Shown: piece after piece, positions 15,767 through 24,151 of the stretch
How the letters are laid out: the number at the start of each line of letters is the position of its first letter
Numbering within the stretch: the stretch's first letter is position 1
Origin: Cytophagaceae bacterium SCN 52-12
GTDB lineage: Bacteria > Bacteroidota > Bacteroidia > Cytophagales > Spirosomataceae
Length of the DNA: 35,369 nt
Assembly: GCA_001724175.1 (NCBI GenBank)
Contig: MEDT01000055.1
Coordinates: forward strand, 1 to 35,369
Direction: 5' to 3'
Notes under the pieces: generated by a model
What the model saw: only the letters and a program-made list of their open reading frames with translations
Databases searched by the model: none
Told to the model about the DNA's origin: nothing
Made by a program: the position numbers and the translations under genes

Positions 15767-17458
15767 TTATTGCGGGTTTACCCGGTCAAAATCTCCTTTT
15801 TCCAGCGCCCGGGCGCTATCAAACCGGCGCAATGCTTCCTGGTAAATATTATCCGACGGGTTAATGATCTGGTACACCTCATTCGAAAGACCGTCTTTCC
15901 GCTGTTTTCCCCACACGTAGCGCCCCAGGAGCGCCTTTACCTCGAGCTGTATCTGCGGCCGTGATTTCCGAAAATCCTTTTCGTTAAATTCTATCCCCTG
16001 CCTCCTGCTTTCCCGGACGATCTCCTCCAGCATTTTATCGGTCACTATAAAATCTTCCCGGAATTTTGAAAAGGATTCCTTCTGCAATGTTTTTTCGTTT
16101 TGGGCCGCATATTTAACAGCATAGTCGCGGATGATATTCTTACCCCTCAGCTCAAACAGGTATTTACTGTTCCCGCTGCTATCCCTGGCAACGAAAACAT
16201 CCGGCATAATGCCCCCACCGCCGTATACCTCCCTGCCTCCGCTGGTCTTATACTTCAGGTCTTTATTGAGATGAATGCTGTCTGCATGAAAAAACTCCCC
16301 GTTATCATATCTCTTTAAAAGATCTTTCTGGTATTCTTCGCTGCCTCCCATCTCGTAATGCTTTTGAATACTACGCCCGGAAGGAGTATAGTAACGGGAA
16401 ACCGTAAGCCTCAGCTCCGACCCGTCGGAGAGCTTCTGGGGCATCTGTACCAGTCCTTTTCCAAAGGTGCGGCGGCCGACGATCAGCGCCCTGTCATGAT
16501 CCTGCAGAGCCCCCGCCACAATTTCCGAAGCCGAAGCGCTGCCTTCATCGACAAGCACCACGATGGGCCCTTCTTCAAACATCCCCGCTATATGCGCCCT
16601 GCTTTCCCGGTCGAAGCGCTTTCCTTTTCCTTTCGTATAGACCAGCAGCTTATCGCCCGAAATAAACTCGTCGGCCATGTTGACGGCCCGTTCCATATAC
16701 CCTCCGGGGTTACCTCTCAGGTCGAGAACAAGCTGCTCAAGACCCTGGCTTTTCAGCTGCTCAAGCGCCTTCTTAAACTCGTCGTAAGTCGATTCCGAAA
16801 AACGGGTCACCTTTATATAGCCTGTCCTCTTGTCCACCATATAGGCGGCATCTACCGAATAGGTTGGTATCCTGTTCCGGGTCACATTGAAAACCAGAGG
16901 ATCCTTCACTCCGCCCCGCTCCACTGCCAGCTTTACCTGCGTGCCCCGCTTTCCTCTCAGCATTTTAAAAACCTTGGTATTGGTAACCCCCGGGCCCGAA
17001 AGGGCATTATCGTCGACTGTCAGAATACGGTCGCCGCTTACGATGCCTACCTCTTCCGAAGGCCCGCCGAACAGAGGAGTCACGACAAAGACCGTGTCGT
17101 TGTAGATATTGAATTCCACCCCGATCCCGTCAAATCCCGATTCCAGCTGCGAGCGCGCGGCAATGGCCTCCTCGCTTGTGAGATACGACGTATGCGGGTC
17201 CAGCTTCTCGAGCATTTTGGTTATGGAATAATCCACCAGGTCTGTCGTATTGACGGTATCTACATAATACTGGTCGATACCGCTTAAAACTTCCCTGAAT
17301 TTGGTATACCCGTCGGCCAGATCATTGGTTCTTCCGCTGCCTCCCAGCAACGTGGCCCCGATCACAATACCGCCCGCAAGAGCCAGGCTGAGCATAATCG
17401 GGATCCGTACCTGGACAGGCGTATTCCGGATATCATCTCTCTCTTGATTTTTATTCAT
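15767..17458 (-). CDS. ctpA: S41 family C-terminal processing peptidase (CtpA/Prc type)
   Basis: The 563-residue product starts at ATG 17458, preceded by AAGGAAG; longer starts would overlap the acetoacetyl-CoA synthetase gene. An N-terminal membrane anchor or uncleaved signal lies at about residues 18-38. A PDZ domain covers about 105-185 (GFDGIGVEF, the SGDRIL repeat). The S41 catalytic core shows LVLDLRGNPGG, the catalytic Ser region EGSASASEIVAGALQDHDRA and the Lys loop RRTFGKGLVQ. A long C-terminal extension continues after the core. Such proteases trim or degrade periplasmic proteins from their C-termini. It lies between the acetoacetyl-CoA synthetase and the cryptochrome-like gene, with short gaps suggesting one transcript. 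Confidence 0.9.
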   Translation of the reverse strand: MNKNQERDDIRNTPVQVRIPIMLSLALAGGIVIGATLLGGSGRTNDLADGYTKFREVLSGIDQYYVDTVNTTDLVDYSITKMLEKLDPHTSYLTSEEAIAARSQLESGFDGIGVEFNIYNDTVFVVTPLFGGPSEEVGIVSGDRILTVDDNALSGPGVTNTKVFKMLRGKRGTQVKLAVERGGVKDPLVFNVTRNRIPTYSVDAAYMVDKRTGYIKVTRFSESTYDEFKKALEQLKSQGLEQLVLDLRGNPGGYMERAVNMADEFISGDKLLVYTKGKGKRFDRESRAHIAGMFEEGPIVVLVDEGSASASEIVAGALQDHDRALIVGRRTFGKGLVQMPQKLSDGSELRLTVSRYYTPSGRSIQKHYEMGGSEEYQKDLLKRYDNGEFFHADSIHLNKDLKYKTSGGREVYGGGGIMPDVFVARDSSGNSKYLFELRGKNIIRDYAVKYAAQNEKTLQKESFSKFREDFIVTDKMLEEIVRESRRQGIEFNEKDFRKSRPQIQLEVKALLGRYVWGKQRKDGLSNEVYQIINPSDNIYQEALRRFDSARALEKGDFDRVNPQ

Positions 17459-17516
17459 CGGCTTCCTTATTTCTGTCTTTCCATTAAAAATAATAATTCC
17501 GGCTGAAATCTGGTGC

Positions 17517-19478
17517 TTATTTTCCCTTGTCAGCCAGCAGGCTCTCAAAAAAAGAAACCGATCCCGGGTTTGCCATGGCTTCCTTGCTCACAGCGCTGCC
17601 GGGATTCATTCCCATTAATATCTTTTTCACCGGCGTCTCCATTTTTTTACCGCTTTTGGTATAGGGTATATCGGGCGCAACGACCATTTCGTCGGGGACA
17701 TGCCTCGGACTATAGTCTGCACGAAGCCTCGCCTTTATCCTGCCTGCCAGGTCGTCGGTGAAGCTCATTCCTTCGTTCATCACAAGAAACAGGTATATTT
17801 TGTCCTGGTCTTCCAGGTAGATCACCAGGCTGTCTTTCACTTCTTCAAAGCTTTCGGCAACGTTATAAATTTCGGAAGGCCCGATCCTTACGCCCTGCCT
17901 GTTTAGGGTCGCATCGGAGCGTCCGTAGATAATGACGGTTCCGTACGGTGTAATTTCTATCCAGTCTCCGTGAGTCCATACATTTTCAAAACGTGTGAAG
18001 TAGCTTTCGCGGTATCTTTTATCGTCAGTATCGTTCCAGAAACCCACCGGCATGCTCGGCATCGGCTGGGAAATCACCATCTCTCCCGGCTCTCCTATCA
18101 GCGGGTTCCCGTTTTCGTCATAGCTTTCCACCTTCGCCCCGAGCATCCTGCACTGTATTTCTCCGGCGTATACCGGGCTAAGCGGGCATCCGCCGACAAA
18201 AGCGCTGCAAACGTCGGTGCCTCCGCTGAGAGACACCAGCCAGGCATCTTCTTTAATATGATCGTAAACCCATTTAAACATTTCGGATGTCAGCGGCGAA
18301 CCGGTAGAGCCGATGCTCCTCAGGGTTTTAAGCTCCCTGTGAACCAGCTGGTCGCCGGCCTTCATGCAGGCGTTGAAAAAGGACGCTCCTGCCCCGAAAT
18401 GGTTGATCTTCGCCACCGAGGCCAGGTCCCATAAAACATTGATATCCGGAAAACCCGGAGATCCGTCATATAAGGTAAGCGTGGCGCCTGTCAGAAGGGC
18501 ACTCAACGCATAGTTCCACATCATCCAGCCCGTTGTGGAATACCAGAAAAAATTTTCGCCCGGCCGCACATCCTGGTGAAAAACCAATGCTTTCAGGTGT
18601 TCCAGCAGGCACCCGCCGGCGCTGTGCACTATTGCCTTGGGCTTCCCGGTAGTCCCGGAAGAATACAAGACCCATATCGGGTGAGAAAAAGGCATCGCCT
18701 CGAATTCCAGCACAGGCGCCGACGCCATGAGGATATCATTCCAGGAAATGAACCCCGATACATCGCAGTCCTGGTCGAGATACGGGATTACCACCATATG
18801 CTTCACGGAAGGTATCGCCCCCTGTATGAGGGTAATGTCTTCCAGCTTGTTGAACTTCCGCCCGTTATAGGAATACCCGTCGACAGCGAATATCACTTTG
18901 GGCGATATCTGGTAAAACCGGTCGACCACCGCCATATTTCCGAAATCAGGCGAGCAGCAGGACCAGACCGCTCCCACAGAATTGGTCGCCAGGAATGCTA
19001 CGATGGCATGAGGGGTATTGGGCAGCACCCCCGCCACCCGGTCGCCGGGCCTGATCCCGACGCTTTTCAGCCAGGAAGCTACCGCGGCTACCTGCTTCTC
19101 CAGGCTTTCCCACGAAATGGGGGTCAGCTTCTGCCCTTCCGATTTAAACCATATGGCCGGACGCTTTTTATTCTTGTTTTTGAAAACATTTTCCGCATAG
19201 CTGAGGGTTGCCCTTTCAAACCAGCGGGTTCCGATGAAGCCGTCCTTTCCACGATTCAGTACCTGCGTGTGGGCATCCTTCTTCTTTACGGAAAAATAAA
19301 CCCAGAGGCTTTCCCAAAAACTCTCTATGTCTGTCACCGACCAATGCCATAGATCGTCATAAGTATTGAAATAGAGGCCTTTCTTTACAAAAAGCCAGTC
19401 CATGTACTTTTTAATATTGGCATTTTCCAGCAAAGCCGGGTCCGGCTTCCAAAGCGGAGTTCTAGAAGTTTTGTTCAT
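17517..19478 (-). CDS. Acetoacetyl-CoA synthetase (acetoacetate-CoA ligase)
   Basis: This 653-residue adenylate-forming enzyme activates acetoacetate to acetoacetyl-CoA with ATP and CoA. The P-loop LYSSGTTGKPKAIVHS, GSTGSPL, the HGDW Asp and GRSDATLNRQGVRIG motifs are intact, as is the C-terminal catalytic Lys region PYTKSGKKMETPVKK. Features that separate AACS from acetyl-CoA synthetase are present: an ACS-type N-terminal domain with WSVTDIESFWESLW, SVGAVWSCCSPDFG and the GGTDVCSAFVGG motif. It would let the cell use ketone bodies or PHB-derived acetoacetate. It heads the run aacS - ctpA - cryptochrome-like. No canonical TAnnTTTG is seen upstream. Confidence 0.9.
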   Translation of the reverse strand: MNKTSRTPLWKPDPALLENANIKKYMDWLFVKKGLYFNTYDDLWHWSVTDIESFWESLWVYFSVKKKDAHTQVLNRGKDGFIGTRWFERATLSYAENVFKNKNKKRPAIWFKSEGQKLTPISWESLEKQVAAVASWLKSVGIRPGDRVAGVLPNTPHAIVAFLATNSVGAVWSCCSPDFGNMAVVDRFYQISPKVIFAVDGYSYNGRKFNKLEDITLIQGAIPSVKHMVVIPYLDQDCDVSGFISWNDILMASAPVLEFEAMPFSHPIWVLYSSGTTGKPKAIVHSAGGCLLEHLKALVFHQDVRPGENFFWYSTTGWMMWNYALSALLTGATLTLYDGSPGFPDINVLWDLASVAKINHFGAGASFFNACMKAGDQLVHRELKTLRSIGSTGSPLTSEMFKWVYDHIKEDAWLVSLSGGTDVCSAFVGGCPLSPVYAGEIQCRMLGAKVESYDENGNPLIGEPGEMVISQPMPSMPVGFWNDTDDKRYRESYFTRFENVWTHGDWIEITPYGTVIIYGRSDATLNRQGVRIGPSEIYNVAESFEEVKDSLVIYLEDQDKIYLFLVMNEGMSFTDDLAGRIKARLRADYSPRHVPDEMVVAPDIPYTKSGKKMETPVKKILMGMNPGSAVSKEAMANPGSVSFFESLLADKGK

Positions 19479-19579
19479 AAAGGGTTTTTAAGGTACAGGA
19501 CCCAGGTTAAATAAACGTGTTAAAGTAGCATTTTTTTACAAAGCAATATAGAAGATGCATCGATCGGCTGAATAATATT

Positions 19580-19587
19580 TACCTTTG
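19580..19587 (+). promoter_or_regulatory. Bacteroidota-type -7 promoter element (TACCTTTG) for the pseudouridine synthase
   Basis: TACCTTTG matches TAnnTTTG and predicts transcription from about 19593. It overlaps an in-frame TTG at 19585, which therefore cannot be the start and leaves the ATG at 19615. Confidence 0.55.
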
Positions 19588-19614
19588 ATCCCGCTTTCCG
19601 GGACAGTAGAAATT

Positions 19615-21237
19615 ATGACAGACGTCAGGGAGCAAACATACAGCAGCGACACAGAGTTCCTCAGGAAAATGAAAAAGAGAAGCGATTTCGAAAATGACAG
19701 GCGCGGAGCCGGAGGCCCGGATTCCCACCGCCGGGAGCCCGGACGTCGGGAAGATGAAAGCCGGCGCGGGGAAGATGCACGCGCTTACAGGGGGAGACCT
19801 CAGGAAGATCCGCGGGATCGTGATGACCGGCCCTACGGCAGGAGATCGCGCGGAGAGAATCGTTCCGGTCCTGACAGCCAGCCGAAGGAATCCCGTGGTT
19901 TCAGTAAGCCGGGAGACTGGAAAAAAGCCGGGGAAAGACCATTTCCCCGGGAATATGACCGTGAAAAAAGCGGGTCGAAAGACCGTGAACGTGAGGCCCG
20001 CCCGTTCCAGGGGCGGTACTCGGGAGATAAAGGACCCGACAGGGACTTTTCCGGAGAAAGGAGACGTAGCAGCTCCCGGGACGACAGAGAGACCGGAAGA
20101 AGGGGCAGGGATGATGAGGCCCGGTATTCAGAAGATAAAGGAGATGACAAACGGTTTTCAGGGGAAAGGAGAAGAAGTGGCTTCCGGGATGAAAGGGAGT
20201 CAGGAAGAAGAAGCAGGGATCATGAGGGTCGGTACCCGGAAGATAAAGGGCCTGATAGAGGCTTTTCCGGGGAAAAAAGACCGTATTCCCGCAGATTTGA
20301 CAAGGACGAAAAACCGGACGGGGCATCCGATTTCCGGCCGCGCGAAGGCCGCTTTCAGCGGCGTTCTCCCGGCAACGATGAGAGATTTACCGATCCCGGG
20401 CCGGCAAGGGGAAGACGGGAAGAGAAAGAAGAAAGCTTCCGGCGGACGTCCGACAGGATGCAGCGCCCGGACTATTATGCCCGTGACGCAGGCAGGAAAA
20501 ATACCAAAAACGCGGCGCCCGGCCAGGACGACCGGATACGCCTGAACCGCTTTATAGCCAATGCCGGTATCTGCTCGAGAAGAGAAGCCGACGAGCTCAT
20601 CGAAGCCGGACAGATTACCGTAAACGGCAAAGTGGTCAATGAAATGGGCTTCAAGGTCGGGCCGGCCGATGTCGTCAAGTACGGTAAGCGTATATTGAAC
20701 GCAGAGAAGCTCGTCTATATCCTTCTCAACAAGCCGAAGGATTATATCACCACTACCGATGATCCTGAAGACCGGCGGACGGTGCTTCATCTGATAGAAG
20801 GCGCCTGTGAAGAGCGGGTTTATCCCGTCGGGCGACTGGACAGGAACACGACGGGCCTGCTGCTCATCACCAACGACGGGGAGCTGGCCGACAAGCTTAC
20901 CCATCCTTCGCACAACATTAAAAAGGTATACCAGGCGGAGCTGGACAAACCTATCACGCTCGAAGATTTTGAAACCCTGAAAAACGGGGTCGAGCTGGAG
21001 GATGGATTTGTCAAGCCGGACGACATCGGGATCGTGACGCCCGACGCGTTCGTGGTCGGAATAGAAATCCACAGCGGGCGTAACCGCATCGTGCGGCGCA
21101 TGTTCGAGCACCTCGGCTACGAAGTCAAAAAGCTTGATCGCACGACCTTCGCCGGGTTGAACAAAAAGGATCTTCCGAGAGGCAACTGGCGGTTCCTTAC
21201 TCAAAAGGAGGTGATCACGCTGAAGTTCCTGGTCTGA
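19615..21237 (+). CDS. rluB: RluB/RsuA-family 23S rRNA pseudouridine synthase with repetitive N-terminal tail
   Basis: The 540-residue protein has two parts. The first about 300 residues are a highly charged Arg/Asp/Gly/Ser-rich, presumably disordered tail. Inside it a 36-residue unit (starting RYSGDKGPDRDFSGERRR) is repeated nearly three times at residues 134-169, 170-205 and 206-236. From residue 307 follows an S4 RNA-binding domain (RLNRFIANAGICSRREADELI) and the pseudouridine synthase domain with the catalytic Asp in VGRLDRNTTGLLLIT, plus SGRNRIVRRMFEHLGYEVKKLDR. RluB-group enzymes modify 23S rRNA near the peptidyl-transferase centre; RluE/RluF/RsuA relatives cannot be excluded. Basic tails of this type are frequent in Bacteroidota homologues and probably bind rRNA. 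Monocistronic, convergent with trpB, ending in a hairpin terminator at 21246-21278. Confidence 0.88.
   Translation: MTDVREQTYSSDTEFLRKMKKRSDFENDRRGAGGPDSHRREPGRREDESRRGEDARAYRGRPQEDPRDRDDRPYGRRSRGENRSGPDSQPKESRGFSKPGDWKKAGERPFPREYDREKSGSKDREREARPFQGRYSGDKGPDRDFSGERRRSSSRDDRETGRRGRDDEARYSEDKGDDKRFSGERRRSGFRDERESGRRSRDHEGRYPEDKGPDRGFSGEKRPYSRRFDKDEKPDGASDFRPREGRFQRRSPGNDERFTDPGPARGRREEKEESFRRTSDRMQRPDYYARDAGRKNTKNAAPGQDDRIRLNRFIANAGICSRREADELIEAGQITVNGKVVNEMGFKVGPADVVKYGKRILNAEKLVYILLNKPKDYITTTDDPEDRRTVLHLIEGACEERVYPVGRLDRNTTGLLLITNDGELADKLTHPSHNIKKVYQAELDKPITLEDFETLKNGVELEDGFVKPDDIGIVTPDAFVVGIEIHSGRNRIVRRMFEHLGYEVKKLDRTTFAGLNKKDLPRGNWRFLTQKEVITLKFLV
20014..20325 (+). repeat. 108-bp in-frame tandem repeat inside the pseudouridine synthase gene
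   Basis: Units at 20014-20121, 20122-20229 and a partial third from 20230 encode RYxxDKGxDxxFSGEKR-like repeats. Because the unit is a multiple of three, copy-number changes would keep the reading frame. Confidence 0.75.
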
Positions 21238-21245
21238 GATACAGT

Positions 21246-21278
21246 GGCTGGCAGCTATCAGCTGTCAGCCATTTTTTT
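21246..21278 (+). terminator. Hairpin terminator of rluB made from an AGCTATCAGC-type repeat, overlapping the trpB stop
   Basis: 21246-21256 pairs with 21260-21270 (GGCTGGCAGCT / AGCTGTCAGCC, one G-U pair, 3-nt loop) and is followed on the plus strand by seven T. It also encodes the trpB stop and last codons on the minus strand. Confidence 0.75.
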
Positions 21279-22466
21279 CATATACGTACCCATATCCTTG
21301 TCTCCTCTTCCGGACAGGTTTACCACTACGACGTCTTCCGGGCTGAAATTCATTCTGCCCAGCACAGCAAGGGCATGTGAAGACTCCAGGGCGGGGATGA
21401 TCCCTTCAAGCCTGGTCAGCTCAAACGCCGCTTCCACCACCTCATCGTCGGTAGCAGACAAAAACGTCGCACGGCCCGTTTCAAACAGGTGGGCGTGTAT
21501 AGGACCGATACCCGGGTAATCCAGGCCCGCCGAGATGGAATAGGGCTCGACGACCTGTCCGTCCTCCGTTTGCATCAGAATGGTCTTGCTCCCGTGCAAT
21601 ACTCCCGGTTTGCCCAGCGCAGTGGTCGCTGCCGAATGCCCCGAATCCACCCCCAGCCCTGCAGCTTCCACGGCTACCAGCTTTACGGAAGGCGTATGGA
21701 GATAATGATAGAAAGCGCCGGCAGCATTGCTCCCTCCTCCTACGCATGCCATTACGTAGTCAGGGGTTTCGCGGCCTTCCTGCTCCATGAGCTGCTGCCT
21801 GATCTCTTCCGATATAACCGATTGGAACCTGGCTACCATGTCAGGATACGGATGAGGGCCTACTACCGAGCCTATGATATAATGGGTATCCTCAGGGTTG
21901 TTTATCCAGTGGCGCATGGCTTCGTTGGTCGCATCTTTCAGCGTCTTCGAGCCGCAGGTAGCCGCCCGCACCTCGGCGCCCAGCATTTTCATGCGGGCCA
22001 CGTTGGGGGCCTGACGCTGTATATCTACCTCTCCCATGTAAACGATACATTCGAGGTTCATGAGCGCGCAGACGGTAGCGGTAGCCACGCCATGCTGGCC
22101 AGCCCCGGTTTCCGCCACTATTTTCTTTTTTCCCAGCCGCTGCGCCAGCAGTATCTGCCCTATCGTATTGTTCACTTTATGGGCGCCCGTATGGCACAGG
22201 TCTTCCCGCTTAAGATAAATCCTGCCGCCATACTTCGCGGAAAGCCTTTCTGCATAATAAAGCGGCGTAGGCCGTCCGACGTAGTTCTTCAACAGGTACC
22301 TGAACTGTTTCTGAAAGCTTTCTTCTGAAATAAGCGCAAGATATTTTTGCTGAAGCTCCTCCACATTGGGATGCAGCATTTCGGGAACAAAAGCGCCGCC
22401 GTAATTCCCGTAGTACCCTCTTTGGTCAACCTCAAAAGATTTTTCTGTCAATCTGCTTTCGATCAT
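21258..22466 (-). CDS. trpB: Tryptophan synthase beta chain
   Basis: This 402-residue PLP enzyme condenses indole with L-serine to give tryptophan. The PLP Lys is in [13 protein letters not shown] (K97), the phosphate-binding loop is [10 protein letters not shown], and the C-terminal block has [13 protein letters not shown]. Length is normal for TrpB1, the form that pairs with TrpA. It is the last gene of the trp operon here. The usual partner trpA does not follow: the next gene is rluB on the other strand. Its last residues (MADS) and stop fall in the repeat that also forms the rluB terminator. A REP-like hairpin element precedes it. Confidence 0.96.
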   Translation of the reverse strand: MIESRLTEKSFEVDQRGYYGNYGGAFVPEMLHPNVEELQQKYLALISEESFQKQFRYLLKNYVGRPTPLYYAERLSAKYGGRIYLKREDLCHTGAHKVNNTIGQILLAQRLGKKKIVAETGAGQHGVATATVCALMNLECIVYMGEVDIQRQAPNVARMKMLGAEVRAATCGSKTLKDATNEAMRHWINNPEDTHYIIGSVVGPHPYPDMVARFQSVISEEIRQQLMEQEGRETPDYVMACVGGGSNAAGAFYHYLHTPSVKLVAVEAAGLGVDSGHSAATTALGKPGVLHGSKTILMQTEDGQVVEPYSISAGLDYPGIGPIHAHLFETGRATFLSATDDEVVEAAFELTRLEGIIPALESSHALAVLGRMNFSPEDVVVVNLSGRGDKDMGTYMKKMADS

Positions 22467-22483
22467 TGTCTTTGTTTTCTTTC

Positions 22484-22530
22484 CCCGGGGCTGCGCCCCG
22501 GGCCGATGTATGGCGCCCTTTCAGGGCTTT
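22484..22530. repeat. REP-like double-hairpin element between trpF and trpB (copy 2)
   Basis: A perfect palindrome CCCGGGGC-TGC-GCCCCGGG (22484-22502) is followed by a short spacer and a GCCC-TTTCA-GGGC hairpin (22515-22527) ending in TTT. This CCCCGGG / GCGCCCTTTCAGGGCTTT pair is a common dispersed intergenic element in Bacteroidota. It occupies most of the 70-bp trpF-trpB gap and could affect mRNA stability. Confidence 0.65.
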
Positions 22531-22536
22531 AAAAAA

Positions 22537-23178
22537 TTAGTCCTGCTCTTCGTCGGGCCGTATTTTCTGGATAAATGCGCGTACCTGCTCTATGTTTTTC
22601 ATTCCGGGCTCGATTTCAAATTTGCTGTTGATGTCGACCCCGTATATCGGTAGTGTCTTGTTCAGCAGCAGCACCTCGTCGATATTATCGATCCCTATTC
22701 CACCGCTTAAGAAAAAAGGCTTTTCGTTATCGTATTTTCTGAGGATGCTCCAGTCGAAGGACATCCCGTTCCCGCCGGGACTTTTACCGGGCGTGTCGAA
22801 AAGGAAAAAATCGCAGTGGGGTTTGTAATTGTTCAGCATCGCAAAATTGAAGTGCTCGTCGACCAGGAAAGCCTTGATGATGTTGACGCCTTTCTGACGG
22901 ATGCTCCTGCAAAAATCCGGAAGCTCGCTCCCGTGGAGCTGAACGTACTGGAGGTCGTACTGCTTTACCACCGACAGGATATAATCAGGGCTTGCATTTA
23001 CAAAAACCCCGACTTTGTTGATCCCTCTCGGGATTGCCCTGATCGTTTCGTCGTCCAGCGCATCGCCTACGTACCTGGGCGACTTCTCATAGAATATAAA
23101 CCCGATAAATGACGGACGCAAGGCTACCAGCTCCCGGATATTAGCCTTGTCCCGCATTCCGCATACTTTGACTTTCAT
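22537..23178 (-). CDS. trpF: Phosphoribosylanthranilate isomerase
   Basis: This 213-residue (beta/alpha)8 enzyme carries out the Amadori rearrangement of phosphoribosylanthranilate to CdRP. The catalytic Cys is in VKVCGMRD (C6), and the phosphate-binding features FDTPGKSPGGNG-x-SFDW and LSGGIGIDNI are present, ending with GVDINSKFE-x-x-PG-x-K, all diagnostic of TrpF. Stand-alone rather than fused to TrpC, as usual in Bacteroidota. It lies 108 bp after trpC, with the gap taken up by a repeat. Confidence 0.95.
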   Translation of the reverse strand: MKVKVCGMRDKANIRELVALRPSFIGFIFYEKSPRYVGDALDDETIRAIPRGINKVGVFVNASPDYILSVVKQYDLQYVQLHGSELPDFCRSIRQKGVNIIKAFLVDEHFNFAMLNNYKPHCDFFLFDTPGKSPGGNGMSFDWSILRKYDNEKPFFLSGGIGIDNIDEVLLLNKTLPIYGVDINSKFEIEPGMKNIEQVRAFIQKIRPDEEQD

Positions 23179-23203
23179 ACGATCGATAATTTATATGAAA
23201 AAT

Positions 23204-23287
23204 AGCAATCAGCTATCAGCAGTCAGCTATCGGCGCTTATTCATCAGCTATCGGGCTGATCGCTGATTTCTGACTACTGACAGCTAT
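23204..23287. repeat. AGCTATCAGC-type repeat between trpC and trpF
   Basis: The segment is a run of degenerate copies of TCAGCTATCAGC/GCTGATCGCTGA in both orientations, giving several alternative hairpins. The same motif recurs at 21244-21271, about 31221-31240 and 34497-34597. Confidence 0.65.
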
Positions 23288-24103
23288 TTATGTGTGTTCA
23301 AATAGCGCCCGCTGACCGGCTATCTGTTCCTGCAACGCCTGCAGGGTTTTGGCAGGAGTCTCCGTTTTCATAAACGTCTCTCCTATCAGGAATCCCTTAT
23401 AGCCTGCCCGGAAAAGCTTCCACAGCGTCTTCGCATCTTTCAGCCCGCTCTCCGATATTTTAACAAATGTATCCGGGATCTGTTCAGACAGCTCGAGGGA
23501 TACGTCTATCGAAGTTACAAAATTCTTCAGGTTTCTGTTATTTACCCCCACTATATCCACCGAATCGCACAAAGTCTGCTGAAGTTCCTCCGCGTTATGC
23601 ACCTCCAGCAATACTTCCATTCCAAGCCGGTGAGCCTTCAGGCTCAGCTCCCTTACTTCCGAAGGAGAAAGACAGGCTGCGATCAGCAGCACCAGGTCGG
23701 CACCGATCGCTTTCGCTTCGAATAGCTGGTATTCATCGATTATAAAATCCTTCCTCAGCATCGGTATGCCCGGGTTTGCCGCTCTTGCTGCCAGGAAATC
23801 GTCGAAATCACCCCCGAAATAATGCTTGTCCGTAAGCACCGACAAAGCTGCGGCCCCCGCTTCCGCATATCCCCTGGTAACCACTTCCGGCCTGGCATTC
23901 CCGTTGATGACCCCTTTCGACGGGGACTGCTTTTTAAACTCCGATATAATGGCGGGAACCTCCGCTTTTTCTAATGCAGCTTTCAACGAAACCGGGACCC
24001 TGGCGAACAAAGGCCTCCGCTCGAGCTCCGCCAGGGGCACCTCCTGCCTGGCTGCATCCACCTCTTTTCGCTTATTGGCTACGATCTGCTCTAATATATT
24101 CAT
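23288..24103 (-). CDS. trpC: Indole-3-glycerol phosphate synthase
   Basis: This 271-residue (beta/alpha)8 enzyme closes the indole ring by decarboxylating CdRP. The signature ISEFKKQSPSKG (residues 53-64) includes the catalytic Lys and Glu, and LRKDFIIDEYQ, GVNNRNLKNF and SESGL all match IGPS. Start ATG 24103 gives the expected MNILEQIVANKRKEV opening. It lies between the alpha/beta hydrolase and trpF in the operon. Confidence 0.96.
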   Translation of the reverse strand: MNILEQIVANKRKEVDAARQEVPLAELERRPLFARVPVSLKAALEKAEVPAIISEFKKQSPSKGVINGNARPEVVTRGYAEAGAAALSVLTDKHYFGGDFDDFLAARAANPGIPMLRKDFIIDEYQLFEAKAIGADLVLLIAACLSPSEVRELSLKAHRLGMEVLLEVHNAEELQQTLCDSVDIVGVNNRNLKNFVTSIDVSLELSEQIPDTFVKISESGLKDAKTLWKLFRAGYKGFLIGETFMKTETPAKTLQALQEQIAGQRALFEHT

Positions 24104-24151
24104 GCTGGTATTTTTTAGCTTTCTATGTGTTGCCTGTAAAGTTGCTCTTTT

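Noticed and set aside
20014-20325. CRISPR array from the roughly 108-bp repeats
   Set aside because: The units are contiguous without spacers, in frame, and inside a coding region.
19694-20545. 283-codon frame overlapping the repeat region of rluB
   Set aside because: It is a second frame of the repetitive charged tail; the rluB frame continues into a complete S4 and catalytic domain.
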